A stretch of DNA of 64,000 bases from Rhizobium sp. G21 (GCF_014158035.1 NZ_JACFXW010000003.1:209850-273849); one strand, 5' to 3'. Positions 1-9,354 are shown, counted from the first letter of the stretch. The notes: generated by a model from the letters alone, not told the origin. Numbers and translations: made by a program.

Positions 1-1
1 A

Positions 2-130
2 AGTATCAAGACCGGGAGGAAGACATTCGTACTCTCCCTCAAATCGACGGAGGCTGCGGCCTTCGGAAACTATCTCTCGAAGAGGCTCGATGAGCTCTTC
101 GAGGACTTTTTGAAAACCAGAGGAGACTAA
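2..130 (+). CDS. repB: RepB, C-terminal end (partial)
   Basis: The window opens inside a gene read in frame from base 2 to a TAA at 128-130. The 42 visible residues end in ...LSKRLDELFEDFLKTRGD, which matches the conserved tail of RepB, the ParB-like centromere-binding protein of repABC replicons. It lies directly upstream of the ctRNA region and repC in the usual repA-repB-repC order. Only the last few percent of the protein is present, so nothing can be said about its DNA-binding domain. The identification rests on this tail and on the context. Confidence 0.85.
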   Translation, partial: SIKTGRKTFVLSLKSTEAAAFGNYLSKRLDELFEDFLKTRGD

Positions 131-136
131 CGCAAA

Positions 137-188
137 GAAAAAAGGCCCCCAAAACGTCGCCGTCGTGGAAGCCTCTCTTCGATTGAGC
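137..188 (-). ncRNA. RepABC counter-transcribed RNA (incompatibility RNA)
   Basis: Antisense RNA of the repB-repC spacer, which in repABC plasmids lowers repC expression and causes incompatibility. On the minus strand a good promoter (218-223 and 195-200) precedes about 50 nt. These end in a stem made of ggcttcc (167-173) and gggggcc (144-150), pairing with two G-U pairs, followed by a run of six U (138-143). This is a canonical intrinsic terminator and the length matches known repABC ctRNAs. The start point near 188 is inferred from the promoter position. Confidence 0.8.
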
Positions 189-194
189 CCCTAG

Positions 195-223
195 AGAATC
201 GCATCCCCACGAAAATTAGTCAA
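195..223 (-). promoter_or_regulatory. Promoter of the ctRNA
   Basis: Minus-strand -35 TTGACT (218-223) and -10 GATTCT (195-200) separated by exactly 17 nt, pointing away from repC into the spacer. The -35 is near consensus. It is placed as expected to drive the antisense RNA that ends at about 138. Confidence 0.7.
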
Positions 224-282
224 GCGTATTCGGCGCCTCTTTGGCGGAGAAATTTCTTTTGCCTTTAGAAAGGTGAAAGACG

Positions 283-1500
283 ATGAGGATCGGAGATATA
301 ACGACGCCCTTTGGGCGGCGGCCGGCGAAGCTTGCGCTGATCAAACGCCAGATCGACGTCAACGACGCCCCTAGGAACAGGGTGGTGGACAAATGGAAAG
401 TGTTCCGCGACGTCTGCGAAGCGCGCAGCCTGCTCGGTCTCAATGACCGACCGCTCGCGGTGCTCAATGCGTTGTTGAGTTTTTATCCCGATGCGGACTT
501 GATGGAAGGGCAGGGACTTGTGGTCTTTCCATCCAACGCCCAGTTGTCTGTGCGGGCGCATGGCATTTCCGGGGCTACGCTGCGGCGCGCTTTGGCAGCG
601 CTGGTGGACGCCGGACTGATTTTCCGTCGCGACAGCCCGAACGGCAAGCGCTACGCCCGCCGGGATCAGGACGGAGATGTCGAGACGGCCTTCGGCTTCA
701 GTCTCCTACCCCTGCTGACGCGTGCGAACGAGCTTGCACTGCTTGCCCAGCAAGTCGCCGCCGAGGCCCGCAGCCTGCGTATTTCGCGAGAACGGCTGAC
801 CCTGCTTCGGCGCGATCTCCGAAAGCTGATATCAGCCGCTCTGGAAGAGGCCGCGCATGGCGATTGGGCAGGGTTCGAAGACCGCTATATCGGCATTCTC
901 AGCCGCTTGCCGCGTTCCGCCTGCCAGAGCGATGTCGACGCTGCCGTCGAAGCGCTTGCGCGGTTGATGGACGACGTCTCCAACGCCTTGGAAAAGCATC
1001 TTAAAACGAGTATTGTGACCGGCAATGACCATCACGATGAGCAGCACATACAGAATTCAAATACCGAATCCTCCATTGAACTTGAACCCGCTTCTGAAAG
1101 AATGCAGGAGGAGAAATCCGCGCCAGGCCAGAAAAGCACGTCGGTGGGGCTGAAGGCGTTTTCATTGGGATTGGTGTTGCGGGCCTGCCCGCAGTTGGCC
1201 GACTACGGGCCAGGCGGGACGATTGCGAACTGGCGCGACCTGATGAGCGCCGCCGTGGTCGTCCGATCGATGCTGGGCGTCAGTCCCTCCGCCTATCAGG
1301 ACGCCTGCGAAGCCATGGGCCCGGAAAACGCCGCCATCTCCATTGCCTGCATCCTCGAACGATCCGGCCATATCAACTCGGCCGGGGGCTATTTGCGAAG
1401 CCTCACGGCCAAGACCCGGCAAGGCGAATTCTCGCTTGGACCGGCGCTGATGGCCCTCCTGAAGGCGAATGGTCAGCCGTCGTCACTGCGGGCCGGGTAG
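283..1500 (+). CDS. repC: Plasmid replication initiator RepC
   Basis: RepC starts replication of repABC plasmids and carries the origin inside its own coding sequence. The 405-residue protein has the family opening (TTPFGRRP at 7-14, then KRQ and VDKWKVFRD) and a winged-helix region at about 60-130 (HGISGATLRRALAALVDAGLIFRRDSPNGKRYARRD). The central part is less conserved (about 250-290). The C-terminal part contains a GLVLRACPQLADYGPGGTIANWRDLM segment typical of the family. Length is normal. The ATG at 283 follows an AGGTGA ribosome site. Expression is probably limited by the ctRNA transcribed across its leader. The gene appears intact. Confidence 0.95.
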   Translation: MRIGDITTPFGRRPAKLALIKRQIDVNDAPRNRVVDKWKVFRDVCEARSLLGLNDRPLAVLNALLSFYPDADLMEGQGLVVFPSNAQLSVRAHGISGATLRRALAALVDAGLIFRRDSPNGKRYARRDQDGDVETAFGFSLLPLLTRANELALLAQQVAAEARSLRISRERLTLLRRDLRKLISAALEEAAHGDWAGFEDRYIGILSRLPRSACQSDVDAAVEALARLMDDVSNALEKHLKTSIVTGNDHHDEQHIQNSNTESSIELEPASERMQEEKSAPGQKSTSVGLKAFSLGLVLRACPQLADYGPGGTIANWRDLMSAAVVVRSMLGVSPSAYQDACEAMGPENAAISIACILERSGHINSAGGYLRSLTAKTRQGEFSLGPALMALLKANGQPSSLRAG

Positions 1501-1781
1501 GGGGCGAGGCTTTTGGCGAGGGCCAACCCAGATGTACGGCGGAGGCAAAAGCCGAAGATAATGGCCGGAATTCATCCTGCCCGAAGGGTTGGTCGAAACC
1601 GGGCGCCCGCGTCGTCGGACGGCTTGGCCGTGGCATCTGCTACGACCTGCGTCCTTCTCCTCGCGGATCATCCCGGTTTGGACCAACAGAATGAGGCTGA
1701 AAAGCTGAGTCATGCTCTAAAGTTCGATCGCCGGCAATTGCAGCACGGTGGGACTTGAGATTTGCCGTCGATCAGGCCATA

Positions 1782-1805
1782 ACTTGACTACATATATAGT
1801 CAAGT
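1782..1805. promoter_or_regulatory. GntR/UTRA operator 1 (kinase promoter)
   Basis: Near-perfect palindrome with arms ACTTGACTA and TAGTCAAGT around a 6-nt AT-rich centre, ending 9 nt before the kinase start codon. The same 24-bp layout (wCTTGwCyA-N6-TAGTCAAGT) recurs at 10507-10530 and 11776-11799. Binding by the GntR/UTRA protein at 3371-4177 is inferred from proximity and spacing. Confidence 0.75.
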
Positions 1806-1814
1806 AAGGGCATC

Positions 1815-3316
1815 ATGTATCTCGGTCTGGATATCGGCACATCGGTGATCAAGGCGGCGCTGTTCGATGGGGACGGTCGCGAATGCGCAGAAGCTTCGCA
1901 ACGCATGCAACTGCTGCCGGCGCCGGTTGGCTGGTCGGAGCTCGATGGCGATGCTGTCTGGCGGGTCGTCGTCGAGGTGATCCGCGCGCTGTTCGCCGGT
2001 TCGACATTTTGTCCGGAGCAGGTTCGCGGCATCGGCGTTACCGGCGTAATGGTCGGCGCCTGGCTCGTGGATGCCGATGGAACGCTGCTTCGCCCGCCGA
2101 TCCTGTGGAACGATGCGCGGGCGCAGGCCTTGGTCGACGAACTGGCGACGCAAGAGCCTGCTTTTTCTCGAAGGTTTTTGCTCTTTCCGGCTCGATGATG
2201 CAGCTCGGCTGCACGCTGCCCGTCATCGCCTGGCTGCAAGCCAACGAGCCTGAAGCGCTGGCCAAGGCGCGCCACCTTCTCTGCGCCAAGGATTTCATTC
2301 GCTACCGCCTGACCGGCCAACTCGCGACCGACGAGTCGGAGGCGGCGATGGCGCCTGGATCGGCGGCGGATCGCAATTTCCATCCCGACCAGGCAAAGCT
2401 TCTCGGGATCGAGGCGCATGTTCATCTGCTCGCGCCTGTCCGGCGCGGCGAGAGCGTGGCGGGCAAAGTCACGGCGGATGCGGCCGCGCTCACCGGGCTT
2501 GCAGCGGGGACGCCAGTGGCGATCGGCACCGGAGATACCGGCGCCTGCGTGCTCGGCGCCGGCGCCCACAAGCCGGGGCAGGCGGTGACGGTGCTGGGGA
2601 CCACCTGCCTCAATGGCGTGCTGTTCGATCACGCCATGTATGAGCCGCGCGATCTCGGCTTGCTGTTTATCATTCCCGGCCGGCGCTGGATGAAAACCAT
2701 GGTCAATGTCGCCGGCACGACGGTGCTGGACTGGTGCCTGAACACATTGTGTCCCGACATTGCTGCTGGCGAAAAGCCTTATGAAACGCTCGGCGCCCTG
2801 GCCGAGACCAGTGCTGCGGGCAGTGGCGGCGTCACCTTCGTGCCCTATCTCTCGGCGAGCGGCGTGATCGCGCCGCGGATCGAAGCGCGTGCCCGCGCAG
2901 GATTCCACGGCCTCGCGCCGCATCTCGGCCGGGCCGAGATGGTGCGGTCGATCTACGAGGGCATGGCCTATGCGATCCGCGATTGCTACGAGCAGATCGG
3001 CGGGGCAGGCGAGGGGGTCAGGCTCTCGGGCGGCGGTGCGCGCAGCCCATTCTGGGCGCAGATGATTGCCGATGTCACCGGCTATGTCGTCGAGGTTCCC
3101 GAGGGGACGCAGTTCGGGGCCAAAGGGGCCGCGCTCTGCGCAGCGGTGGCAATCGGCGATTTCGGATCGATCGGCGAGGCGGTGGACGCCACCTATCGCG
3201 CCCGGCGGCGGCATGTGCCCGACGCGGCTCTCAAGCCGGCCTATGACGCGGGGTTCGCGCGATTCAAGGTGGCGAGCGCGGCAACGCTCGGCGTGCTCAG
3301 GGACGCGGCTGTATAA
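1815..3316 (+). CDS. FGGY-family carbohydrate kinase (frameshifted in this sequence)
   Basis: Phosphorylates a sugar or polyol after uptake; xylulokinase-like subgroup, exact substrate unknown. The N-terminal phosphate loop (GLDIGTSVIKAALFD) and LWNDARAQ lie in the first frame. The rest continues one frame over: SKVFALSGSMMQLGCTLPVIAWL, the catalytic-Asp segment IGTGDTGACVLGAG (about residue 235), and the ATP-site LSGGGARSPFWAQ (about 403). The break is at a run of five T (2162-2166); six T would restore one reading frame of about 500 residues, the normal family length. It is therefore probably a functional gene with a base-calling error, though a real pseudogene cannot be excluded. A palindromic operator sits just upstream. 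It faces the minus-strand operon end to end. Confidence 0.85.
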
Positions 3317-3370
3317 AGAGCGTCCTCTATTCCTCTGTCCTTCAGGACGAAGGGTATAAACGCGACATTG

Positions 3371-4177
3371 TCAGCGATGAAAGTCGCCGAAGCCGACGGT
3401 GTAGGTCCATTCGCGGGCTTCCGGCGTCAGTTCTTCCTGTTTCGGACGCGTGAAGCCGACATTGCGGATCGAAATGTCGAGCGGCACCGGCAGCATGACG
3501 ATACGTGACAGCTCGATCGGCGCGCCGGTCTGGTCGGTGGCGCGGCGGATGGCGACAAACACGGGGCTGCCGACGGCTATGCCGAGCAATTCGGCGGTCT
3601 CTTCATCTGCGATGGCCGGAATATACTGGTCCTCGGCCTGAACGATCGTGCGGCCGAACTGGCTGCGCATGGTCTGGTAGAGGGACTGGGAGAGATGGCT
3701 GAGTTCCAGCCCTTCGAGGAATTTCAGGTTCAGGCTGGTCTCGACCACAGCCAGCGCACGACCCTCGGCGGCAACCAGCCGTTTGTGACGATATGTCTGA
3801 TCGGCGGGGTTGATGCGGAAGAAGGCGCGCTCGTCGTCGGTGGCTGGCGCCGGGCCGCTCGACAGGACCGTGAATTCCGGCTTCAGGCCCTGACCGATAA
3901 TGCCCTCGGTGATCGAGGTGATCGCACGGTAGCGCTTTTCCACGCCCTTGCGGTTGATGAAAGTTCCCATGCCGTGCTGGCGCACGAGCAGGCCTTCCTG
4001 CACCAAAATCTCCAGCGCCTGCTGGATGGTGCGTCGGCTGACCTTGAATTCGCCGGCCAAAGGCAGTTCGCCATCGACCTTGTCGTCGTAATAGCCGGAA
4101 ACGATACGCGCCCTCAGCGTCTCGGCGATCTGGATATAGACTGGTCTATGGTCCTTCGCCGCTGCCTGGCTGTTCAC
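3371..4177 (-). CDS. GntR-family regulator, HutC/UTRA subfamily
   Basis: Ligand-responsive repressor. Residues about 10-75 form the GntR winged helix (YIQIAETLRARIVSG, then LAGEFKVSRRTIQQALEILVQEGLLVRQHGMGTFI). Residues about 90-240 form the UTRA sensor domain (VETSLNLKFLEGLEL, ...ELLGIAVGSPVFVAIRRATDQTGAPIELSRIVM). The reading frame extends upstream to 4231, but that overlaps the creatininase gene. A GTG at 4175-4177 preceded by GAGG is preferred, giving 268 residues and a 22-nt gap. It is the last gene of the minus-strand operon that begins at 10458, so it likely controls and senses that pathway. Three matching palindromes in the region are its probable operators. Confidence 0.88.
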   Translation of the reverse strand: MNSQAAAKDHRPVYIQIAETLRARIVSGYYDDKVDGELPLAGEFKVSRRTIQQALEILVQEGLLVRQHGMGTFINRKGVEKRYRAITSITEGIIGQGLKPEFTVLSSGPAPATDDERAFFRINPADQTYRHKRLVAAEGRALAVVETSLNLKFLEGLELSHLSQSLYQTMRSQFGRTIVQAEDQYIPAIADEETAELLGIAVGSPVFVAIRRATDQTGAPIELSRIVMLPVPLDISIRNVGFTRPKQEELTPEAREWTYTVGFGDFHR

Positions 4178-4199
4178 GTATCGGTCCTCGTGCCGGAAA

Positions 4200-4955
4200 T
4201 TACTCGAATTGCCGCTTATAGAGCGCGGCAACCTGATTTGCCATATTGGCGAGCACGGCAGTCAGGATTTTTCCGCCCTTTTCGGCAGTTGCCGCTCGCG
4301 CATCGCCGAGTATCGGGCTTTTGGAGAAATCCGTCCAGCGATAAGCGATGGTGCCGAAATCCGCGGGGAAGGTGGGATAGTTCTCGATCGCCTTGTCCAT
4401 GTCCACCGCCTCGGGCGCGAGATGCAGCATGTAGGAGGTCTCGATCTCGTCGGCATGCATATAGGCCGGATGCGCCTCGGGCCTCTCACGCACCTCGTCC
4501 ACCACCTTCGAGGCGCCGGGATAGAAGAAGTTTGCGATGGTGACGCCCTGCTCGCGCATGATGCGCTGGGCGTCGCGGATCGCATTGGCGTTGCCGAGAT
4601 GGCCGTTGATGACGACGACGATCGACAGACCCTTGGCCTTGGCTGATTGTGCGATCTCGACGATCGTGCGGGTGACCGTCGCGTTGGAAATGCCGAACGA
4701 ACCCGGCGCATCGCCCAGCGACCAGACCTGGCCGAAGGGCAGGACGGGCAGCCGCAGCATCGGCGTAGAGCCAGCCACGACACGCGCCAGCTCTTCGGCC
4801 ATCCGGCCGGCAAGGATATTGTCGGTCCCGGCGGGGATATGGTCGCCATGGCTTTCGACGGCGCCGATCGGCAGGATCAGCACCGGCTTTTTCGCCAGCG
4901 CCGCTTCCATGTCGCTGTCGTTGAGCAGGCTGATGTCGGTCTTGTCAGGTGTCAT
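4200..4955 (-). CDS. Creatininase-family metal-dependent hydrolase
   Basis: Member of the creatinine amidohydrolase fold, which opens cyclic amides and related rings with two divalent metal ions. The metal-binding motif ESHGDH is at residues 34-39 with Asp45 following (AGTD). NGHLGN lies near 115 and HADEIETS near 165, all in family order; length 251 residues is typical. It sits 5 nt after the phosphotriesterase-fold gene and 22 nt before the regulator, inside a sugar-transport operon. Creatinine itself is therefore an unlikely substrate; a cyclic sugar derivative such as a lactone, lactam or cyclic ketone is more plausible. That is inference; the sequence does not fix the substrate. Confidence 0.85.
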   Translation of the reverse strand: MTPDKTDISLLNDSDMEAALAKKPVLILPIGAVESHGDHIPAGTDNILAGRMAEELARVVAGSTPMLRLPVLPFGQVWSLGDAPGSFGISNATVTRTIVEIAQSAKAKGLSIVVVINGHLGNANAIRDAQRIMREQGVTIANFFYPGASKVVDEVRERPEAHPAYMHADEIETSYMLHLAPEAVDMDKAIENYPTFPADFGTIAYRWTDFSKSPILGDARAATAEKGGKILTAVLANMANQVAALYKRQFE

Positions 4956-4960
4956 GCGGG

Positions 4961-5935
4961 TTACTGCTTGAAGACGAAGGCGCGTTGCGGGTTCTTGACG
5001 AAGAAGGTCTCGATCAGCGCCTTGCCGTCGAAGCCGGCGTCGCCGGCCTGCTCTATGAAGCGCGGCGCCCAGCTTTCGAGGATGTAGCCGAGCCCGAGGC
5101 CGCCTTCGCCATAGTTCCTGAACATCGTGCGGCGGGCTATATCGCCGCCGACCAGGATCTGGTCCTCATGGCCGTGTCGCACGAGATTGAGGATGCATTC
5201 GATCAGGATGCTTTCGGGATGGTACTTCACCCGGCTGATGCCGTCGAAGCACATGAAGACGCCTGTTTCGGCGGCCTTGAGATGGATCCAATGGTCCGGA
5301 TTGCGGTCGACATGGGCGATGGTCAGCCGGGTTGGGTCGACGCCTTCTTCCTTGACGATCTTCAGCTGTTCGAGGATCAGCGTGCCGAGTTCGGTATGAG
5401 AATGCAGCGGCGAGCCGGTTTCCTTGTGCGAGTCGAGAACGGCGCGCATGACCTTGTCCTCGGCTTCCGAGATGGTGTTGTAGCCGGTGCCGAACTTGGC
5501 AACGCCGCCCCTCAGCTCGGTGCCGTCCATGCCGACGGTGATTTCGCGCACCACATGGTCCCGAATTTCGGCGCGGCTATGCCCGTCGATCCACTGCTGG
5601 AACGTGCAGCCGGCGCCCGCCATCTGTCCCGGCCACATGATGGCCTTGTTGAACCCGGCTGTGGCGATGATCTTGATGCCGGTGCGATCGGAGATCGCCT
5701 TCAACGCCACCGGGTCGCGGCCATAGTCGATAGCGGTAGCGTCATAGACGGCCTGGCCGCCTTGGGCGGTAAACAGTTCGACATCCTTGATCGACGCTTC
5801 CAGGTCGTCGATCATGAAATCATCGATCTTCTTTTCCTTCCACAGCGGCGGAATGCAGAAGAGGTGATCGTGGGCGTAAGTGCGGCCGAGTTCCTCTGGG
5901 GCGATGTCGCCGTTCAGGGTGCGGATGAAGCTCAT
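4961..5935 (-). CDS. Phosphotriesterase-family (PTE-like) lactonase/hydrolase
   Basis: TIM-barrel metal hydrolase of the amidohydrolase superfamily, COG1735 type, whose characterised sugar members are lactonases. Visible metal ligands: HDH at residues 22-24; a Lys in GGVAKFGTG (about 145) as the probable carboxylated lysine; His in LHSHTE and IAHVDR; and the Asp in ILVGGDIARR (about 272). Length 324 is normal. It starts 1 nt after the permease stop and is followed 5 nt later by the creatininase gene. Pairing with a second ring-opening hydrolase suggests two successive hydrolytic steps, or alternative anomers or ring sizes. The exact lactone is unknown. Confidence 0.85.
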   Translation of the reverse strand: MSFIRTLNGDIAPEELGRTYAHDHLFCIPPLWKEKKIDDFMIDDLEASIKDVELFTAQGGQAVYDATAIDYGRDPVALKAISDRTGIKIIATAGFNKAIMWPGQMAGAGCTFQQWIDGHSRAEIRDHVVREITVGMDGTELRGGVAKFGTGYNTISEAEDKVMRAVLDSHKETGSPLHSHTELGTLILEQLKIVKEEGVDPTRLTIAHVDRNPDHWIHLKAAETGVFMCFDGISRVKYHPESILIECILNLVRHGHEDQILVGGDIARRTMFRNYGEGGLGLGYILESWAPRFIEQAGDAGFDGKALIETFFVKNPQRAFVFKQ

Positions 5936-5936
5936 G

Positions 5937-6890
5937 TCAGCGGTCCTTTTTCAGGTTGGCGAGCGCGAGTGCGATGATGATGATCGCGCCCTGCATCACG
6001 AAACGCGCCGCCGGCGGCAGCGACATAACGTAGAGCAGGCTCTGCAGGAAGAAGAGAATGAGGGCGCCGGCGGCTGCGCCGAGCGGCAGGAAGACGCCTC
6101 CGGAAAACAGCGCCCCGCCGATGACCACGGCCGCGATCGTATCGACCGTATAGCTGTCGGCGATGCCGATCGAGGCCATGCCCGTTATGGCGGAAAGCAG
6201 GATGCCGCCTATGGTGGCCATCAGGCTGGCGAGCACGAAGGACAGGATCACCATGCCGTCGGCGGCGATGCCGTTGAGCTTCGCGGCGGTGGCGTTGGCG
6301 CCCGACAGCAGCATCTTGCGGCCGGCCAGCGTGTAATGCACGAACAGCATCAGGATCACGCCGCAGGCGATCCACATCACCACCGACCAGGGCAGGATGC
6401 CGAAGAGCCAGCCTTCGCTGATCGTGCGGAAGGCTGGCGGGATCGAGCCGCGCGGGCTGCCGCCGGTATAGACCAGGATTGCACCCGCCAGCACCAGTGA
6501 GGTGGCGAGTGTGGCGAGGAAAGCCGGGATGCGCAAGGCCACGACCAGCAGGCCGTTGACCACACCAACCGAAAGACCGAGCGCCAGGGTGAGTCCCAGC
6601 GCGAAGGGCATGTGGGCCATATTGCCGGTAAAAGCCGTTGCGAGCACGACATTGGCGAGGCCTGCCGTGGCGCCGACCGAGAGATCGAGCCGACCCATCA
6701 TCAGGATCAGCGCCTGGCCGAGCGCGATGATGCCGAGCGGGGCTGCCTGCCGGGCATTGTCCATGACCTGCTGCAACGACACCGTGCCGGAGGCGACGAA
6801 GAGAACCACGAGCAGGACGGCGAGCAAGCCGAGCGCGCGCAGCGTGGCGGCCGCGGGCCTGGCATTGGCGAGGGCGACGGGTAGAGCCAT
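5937..6890 (-). CDS. Ribose-type ABC transporter permease (second)
   Basis: Inner-membrane permease of the RbsC/BPD_transp_2 family, 317 residues with about eight to ten hydrophobic segments. It carries the conserved ALGQALILMMGRLDLSVGA motif near residue 55 and IADSYTVDTIAAVVIGGALFSGG near 240, the usual cytoplasmic coupling and core regions. It begins 1 nt after the end of the other permease gene and abuts the PTE-like gene, so it is translated as part of the operon. Together with the neighbouring permease it probably forms a heterodimeric channel for a sugar or polyol. Confidence 0.9.
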   Translation of the reverse strand: MALPVALANARPAAATLRALGLLAVLLVVLFVASGTVSLQQVMDNARQAAPLGIIALGQALILMMGRLDLSVGATAGLANVVLATAFTGNMAHMPFALGLTLALGLSVGVVNGLLVVALRIPAFLATLATSLVLAGAILVYTGGSPRGSIPPAFRTISEGWLFGILPWSVVMWIACGVILMLFVHYTLAGRKMLLSGANATAAKLNGIAADGMVILSFVLASLMATIGGILLSAITGMASIGIADSYTVDTIAAVVIGGALFSGGVFLPLGAAAGALILFFLQSLLYVMSLPPAARFVMQGAIIIIALALANLKKDR

Positions 6891-6891
6891 C

Positions 6892-7830
6892 CTATGCCTC
6901 CCCCGCCTTGCCGCGCATGAAGAAGACGAGCGCCAGCACGAAGATCAGTCCCTTGGCGATATCCTGCAGATTGGTGTTGAGATCGAGCAGGTTGAACATG
7001 TTGTTGACGAGCACGAGCGAGACGGCGGCAAAGAAGACGCCGATCAGATTGCCGCGCCCACCCTGGAGCGCCACACCGCCGAGAATGGCGGCGGACACGG
7101 CATCGAGCGTGTAGGATTCGCCGATCAGCGGATCGCCCGAGAGGATGCGGATCGACAGCACGACGCCGGCGGCGGCGGCCAGGAAGCCGGACAGGCCATA
7201 GACCGAGAGGTCGACCTTCCAACTCGACACGCCGTTGGCGAAGGCTGCGCGGGGATCCGATCCAAAAGCGTAGATCGACCGGCCGAAGCGGGTCCAGCCC
7301 ATGGCCAGCACGAAGATCGCATAGGCCAGAACGGCAAGCAGCAGCGGCAGGGCGAGCAGCCGCTCTGAGCCGAACAAGACCTCGTAAAGGGCGTAGTCCA
7401 CCTCGCCGCCCGGGGAGGGCAGCACGAGCAGGGTGATACCCTTCACGACCGCCGCAGTGGCGAGGCCCATGACCAGAGGATTGATCCTCAGCATGTTCAC
7501 ACCCGCAGCGGTAAACAGGCCGCAAACGACCCCGGCGGCGAGCGCAAGCGGAATGGCGAGCCAGCCGAGCGAGGCCGAGGTCAGGGCCATCATCGCGGTG
7601 GCCAGGCTCATGATCGAGCCGACGGAGAGATCGATGCGGCCGGCGAAAAGCACCAAAGCCTGGCCGAGCGCCACCAGTCCGAGCGGCAGCAGCCGGGTGG
7701 CGAGGTTGGCGAGATTGGCTTCGGTGAGGAAGCTTGGCGACAGCACGCCGGTGACCGCGATCAGCAGCGCGGTGAGGATCAGCGCCGGCAGTGTCAGCAG
7801 CAAGTTGAAGCGGAGCGAGCCTTCAAGCAT
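6892..7830 (-). CDS. Ribose-type ABC transporter permease (first)
   Basis: RbsC-like permease with the motif LVALGQALVLFAGRIDLSVGSIMSLA and the later GESYTLDAVSAAILGGVALQGGRGN. The open frame extends to 7869, but the ATG at 7828-7830 (MLEGSLRFNLLL) overlaps the ATPase stop codon by 8 nt in an ATGCTTGA arrangement typical of translational coupling, so this start is chosen (312 residues). Second permeases of this kind in one operon usually pair as a heterodimer with an RbsA-type double ATPase, which is what lies upstream. Confidence 0.9.
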   Translation of the reverse strand: MLEGSLRFNLLLTLPALILTALLIAVTGVLSPSFLTEANLANLATRLLPLGLVALGQALVLFAGRIDLSVGSIMSLATAMMALTSASLGWLAIPLALAAGVVCGLFTAAGVNMLRINPLVMGLATAAVVKGITLLVLPSPGGEVDYALYEVLFGSERLLALPLLLAVLAYAIFVLAMGWTRFGRSIYAFGSDPRAAFANGVSSWKVDLSVYGLSGFLAAAAGVVLSIRILSGDPLIGESYTLDAVSAAILGGVALQGGRGNLIGVFFAAVSLVLVNNMFNLLDLNTNLQDIAKGLIFVLALVFFMRGKAGEA

Positions 7831-9354
7831 GGACGGCCGCTCCCTCGGTCGCGGCGATGCCGGCGGCATGGCGCATGATCTTTTCCTCGGAAAATTCGGC
7901 GCGATCGATCTCGCCGGTGACGCGGCCCTCGTAGAGGGTCAGGATGCGGTCGGAAAGGCCGATCAGTTCGAGCATGTCGGAACTGATCAGCAGCACGGAA
8001 ACGCCCTGTCGCGTCAATTCGTCGACCAGATGATAGATTTCGCTCTTGGACTGGATGTCGATGCCCTTGGTCGGCTCGTAGAGCACCAGGAGTTTAGGCC
8101 GATGCGCCAGCCAGCGGGCGAAGACGACCTTTGCTGGTTGCCGCCCGAGAGCTGGCCGACCGGCTGTTCGAGATCGGTGGAGCGGATCGAGAAGCGCTTG
8201 CGCGCCTCTTCTCCGAAGTGGCGTTCGCGCGCCAGCGGCAGAAAGCCGAAGCGGGTCCAGTCCGATATGGCGAACAGGCTCATGTTCATGCGGATCGGAA
8301 GGCCGAGCGCCAAGCCCTCATGCTTGCGGTCGTCGGGGATGCTGGCGATGCCAGAGGCAATGGCCCGCGATGGGGTGGCGAGCTTGGTGATGTCGCCATT
8401 GATGCGAACGGCGCCCGATGTGAAGGGACGGATGCCGCAGAGCGCATCGGCCAGCGGTTTCTGGCCCTGTCCCTCGAGCCCGGCAATGCCGAGGATCTCG
8501 CCCTTGCGGATCGCGAGATCGATCGGCGGCAGGTTCGCGTTGGCGGCCTGCTCGAGCTGGAAGACCGTGTCGGTCGCCGAGATGCGCGGTCGCTCGGGAA
8601 AGATGTTGGAGAGCTTGCGGCCAACCATGGCCTGGATCAGGTCGTCGCGGCCGAATGCGCCGCGCTCGGCTTCCAGCGTCAATTCGCCGTCCTTGAGCAC
8701 GACGGCGCGGTCTGCCGCGTCCATCACCTCGGTAAGGCGATGGGAAATGAATATCACCGACGTTCCGGCGCCTTTCAACTTCGCCATCAGGCCGAGTACG
8801 ATACCGGCGGCCTGGGCGGAGAGCGAGGCGGTCGGCTCGTCGAGAACCAGCACCTTGGGCTTTTGCACTACGGCGCGGGCGATCTCCACCATCTGCCGCT
8901 CGGCGGCGGAGAGGGAGCGGCCCATCCGGCGTGGTTCGATGTCGAAGCCGAGTTCGGCAAGCCGGGCGCGACAATCGTCATGCATCCTGTTCTGACGGAA
9001 GAGGCCGAATGCGTTCCTGGGCTCGCGTTTGAAATAGATGTTCTCCGCCACCGTCAGGTCCGGCATGATCGCCGTTTCCTGATGCGCGATGGCGACACCG
9101 CGGCGGATGGACTCCGCTGGGCTCGCGGGGCGATAGTCCTGACCTTCGAGCGCGATCGTTCCGCTGTCATAGGACAGATTGCCGGAGAGAATATTCATCA
9201 GCGTCGACTTGCCGGCCCCGTTCTCCCCCACCAGCGCCAGCACTTGGCCCGGCAGCAGCGAGAAGGAGACGTTCTTCAAAACGCCGTTGCGGCCGAAGGC
9301 CTTGGAAAGGCCGGAAACGGCAACCAGCGGCGTTCTGATGTTGTTATCGGCCAT
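7823..9354 (-). CDS. Ribose-type ABC transporter double ATPase (frameshifted in this sequence)
   Basis: RbsA/XylG-like protein with two ATPase halves, about 510 residues when the frame is repaired. First half: Walker A GENGAGKST, signature LSAAERQMVEIARAV, Walker B LVLDEPTASL. Second half: the degenerate Walker A GLEGQGQKPLADAL usual for this family, signature LSGGNQQ, and LLVLYEPTKGID. The frame breaks just after LSGGNQQ at a run of three T on the plus strand (8130-8132); one more base restores KVVFARWLAHRPK... The Walker B Asp of the second half is Tyr. The start is the ATG at 9354, about 10 nt after GAGGA. Confidence 0.88.

Noticed and set aside
1513..1758. 81-codon frame between repC and the kinase
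   Set aside because: No ribosome site or family signal; probably chance in the plasmid backbone spacer.
1772..3214. 480-codon frame on the minus strand over the kinase
   Set aside because: It mirrors the real plus-strand kinase in a GC-rich genome; its product is Arg/His-rich and matches no family.
7433..8995. 520-codon plus-strand frame over permease and ATPase
   Set aside because: Antisense shadow; Ser/Ala/Arg-rich with no family features, while the minus strand encodes clear transporter motifs.
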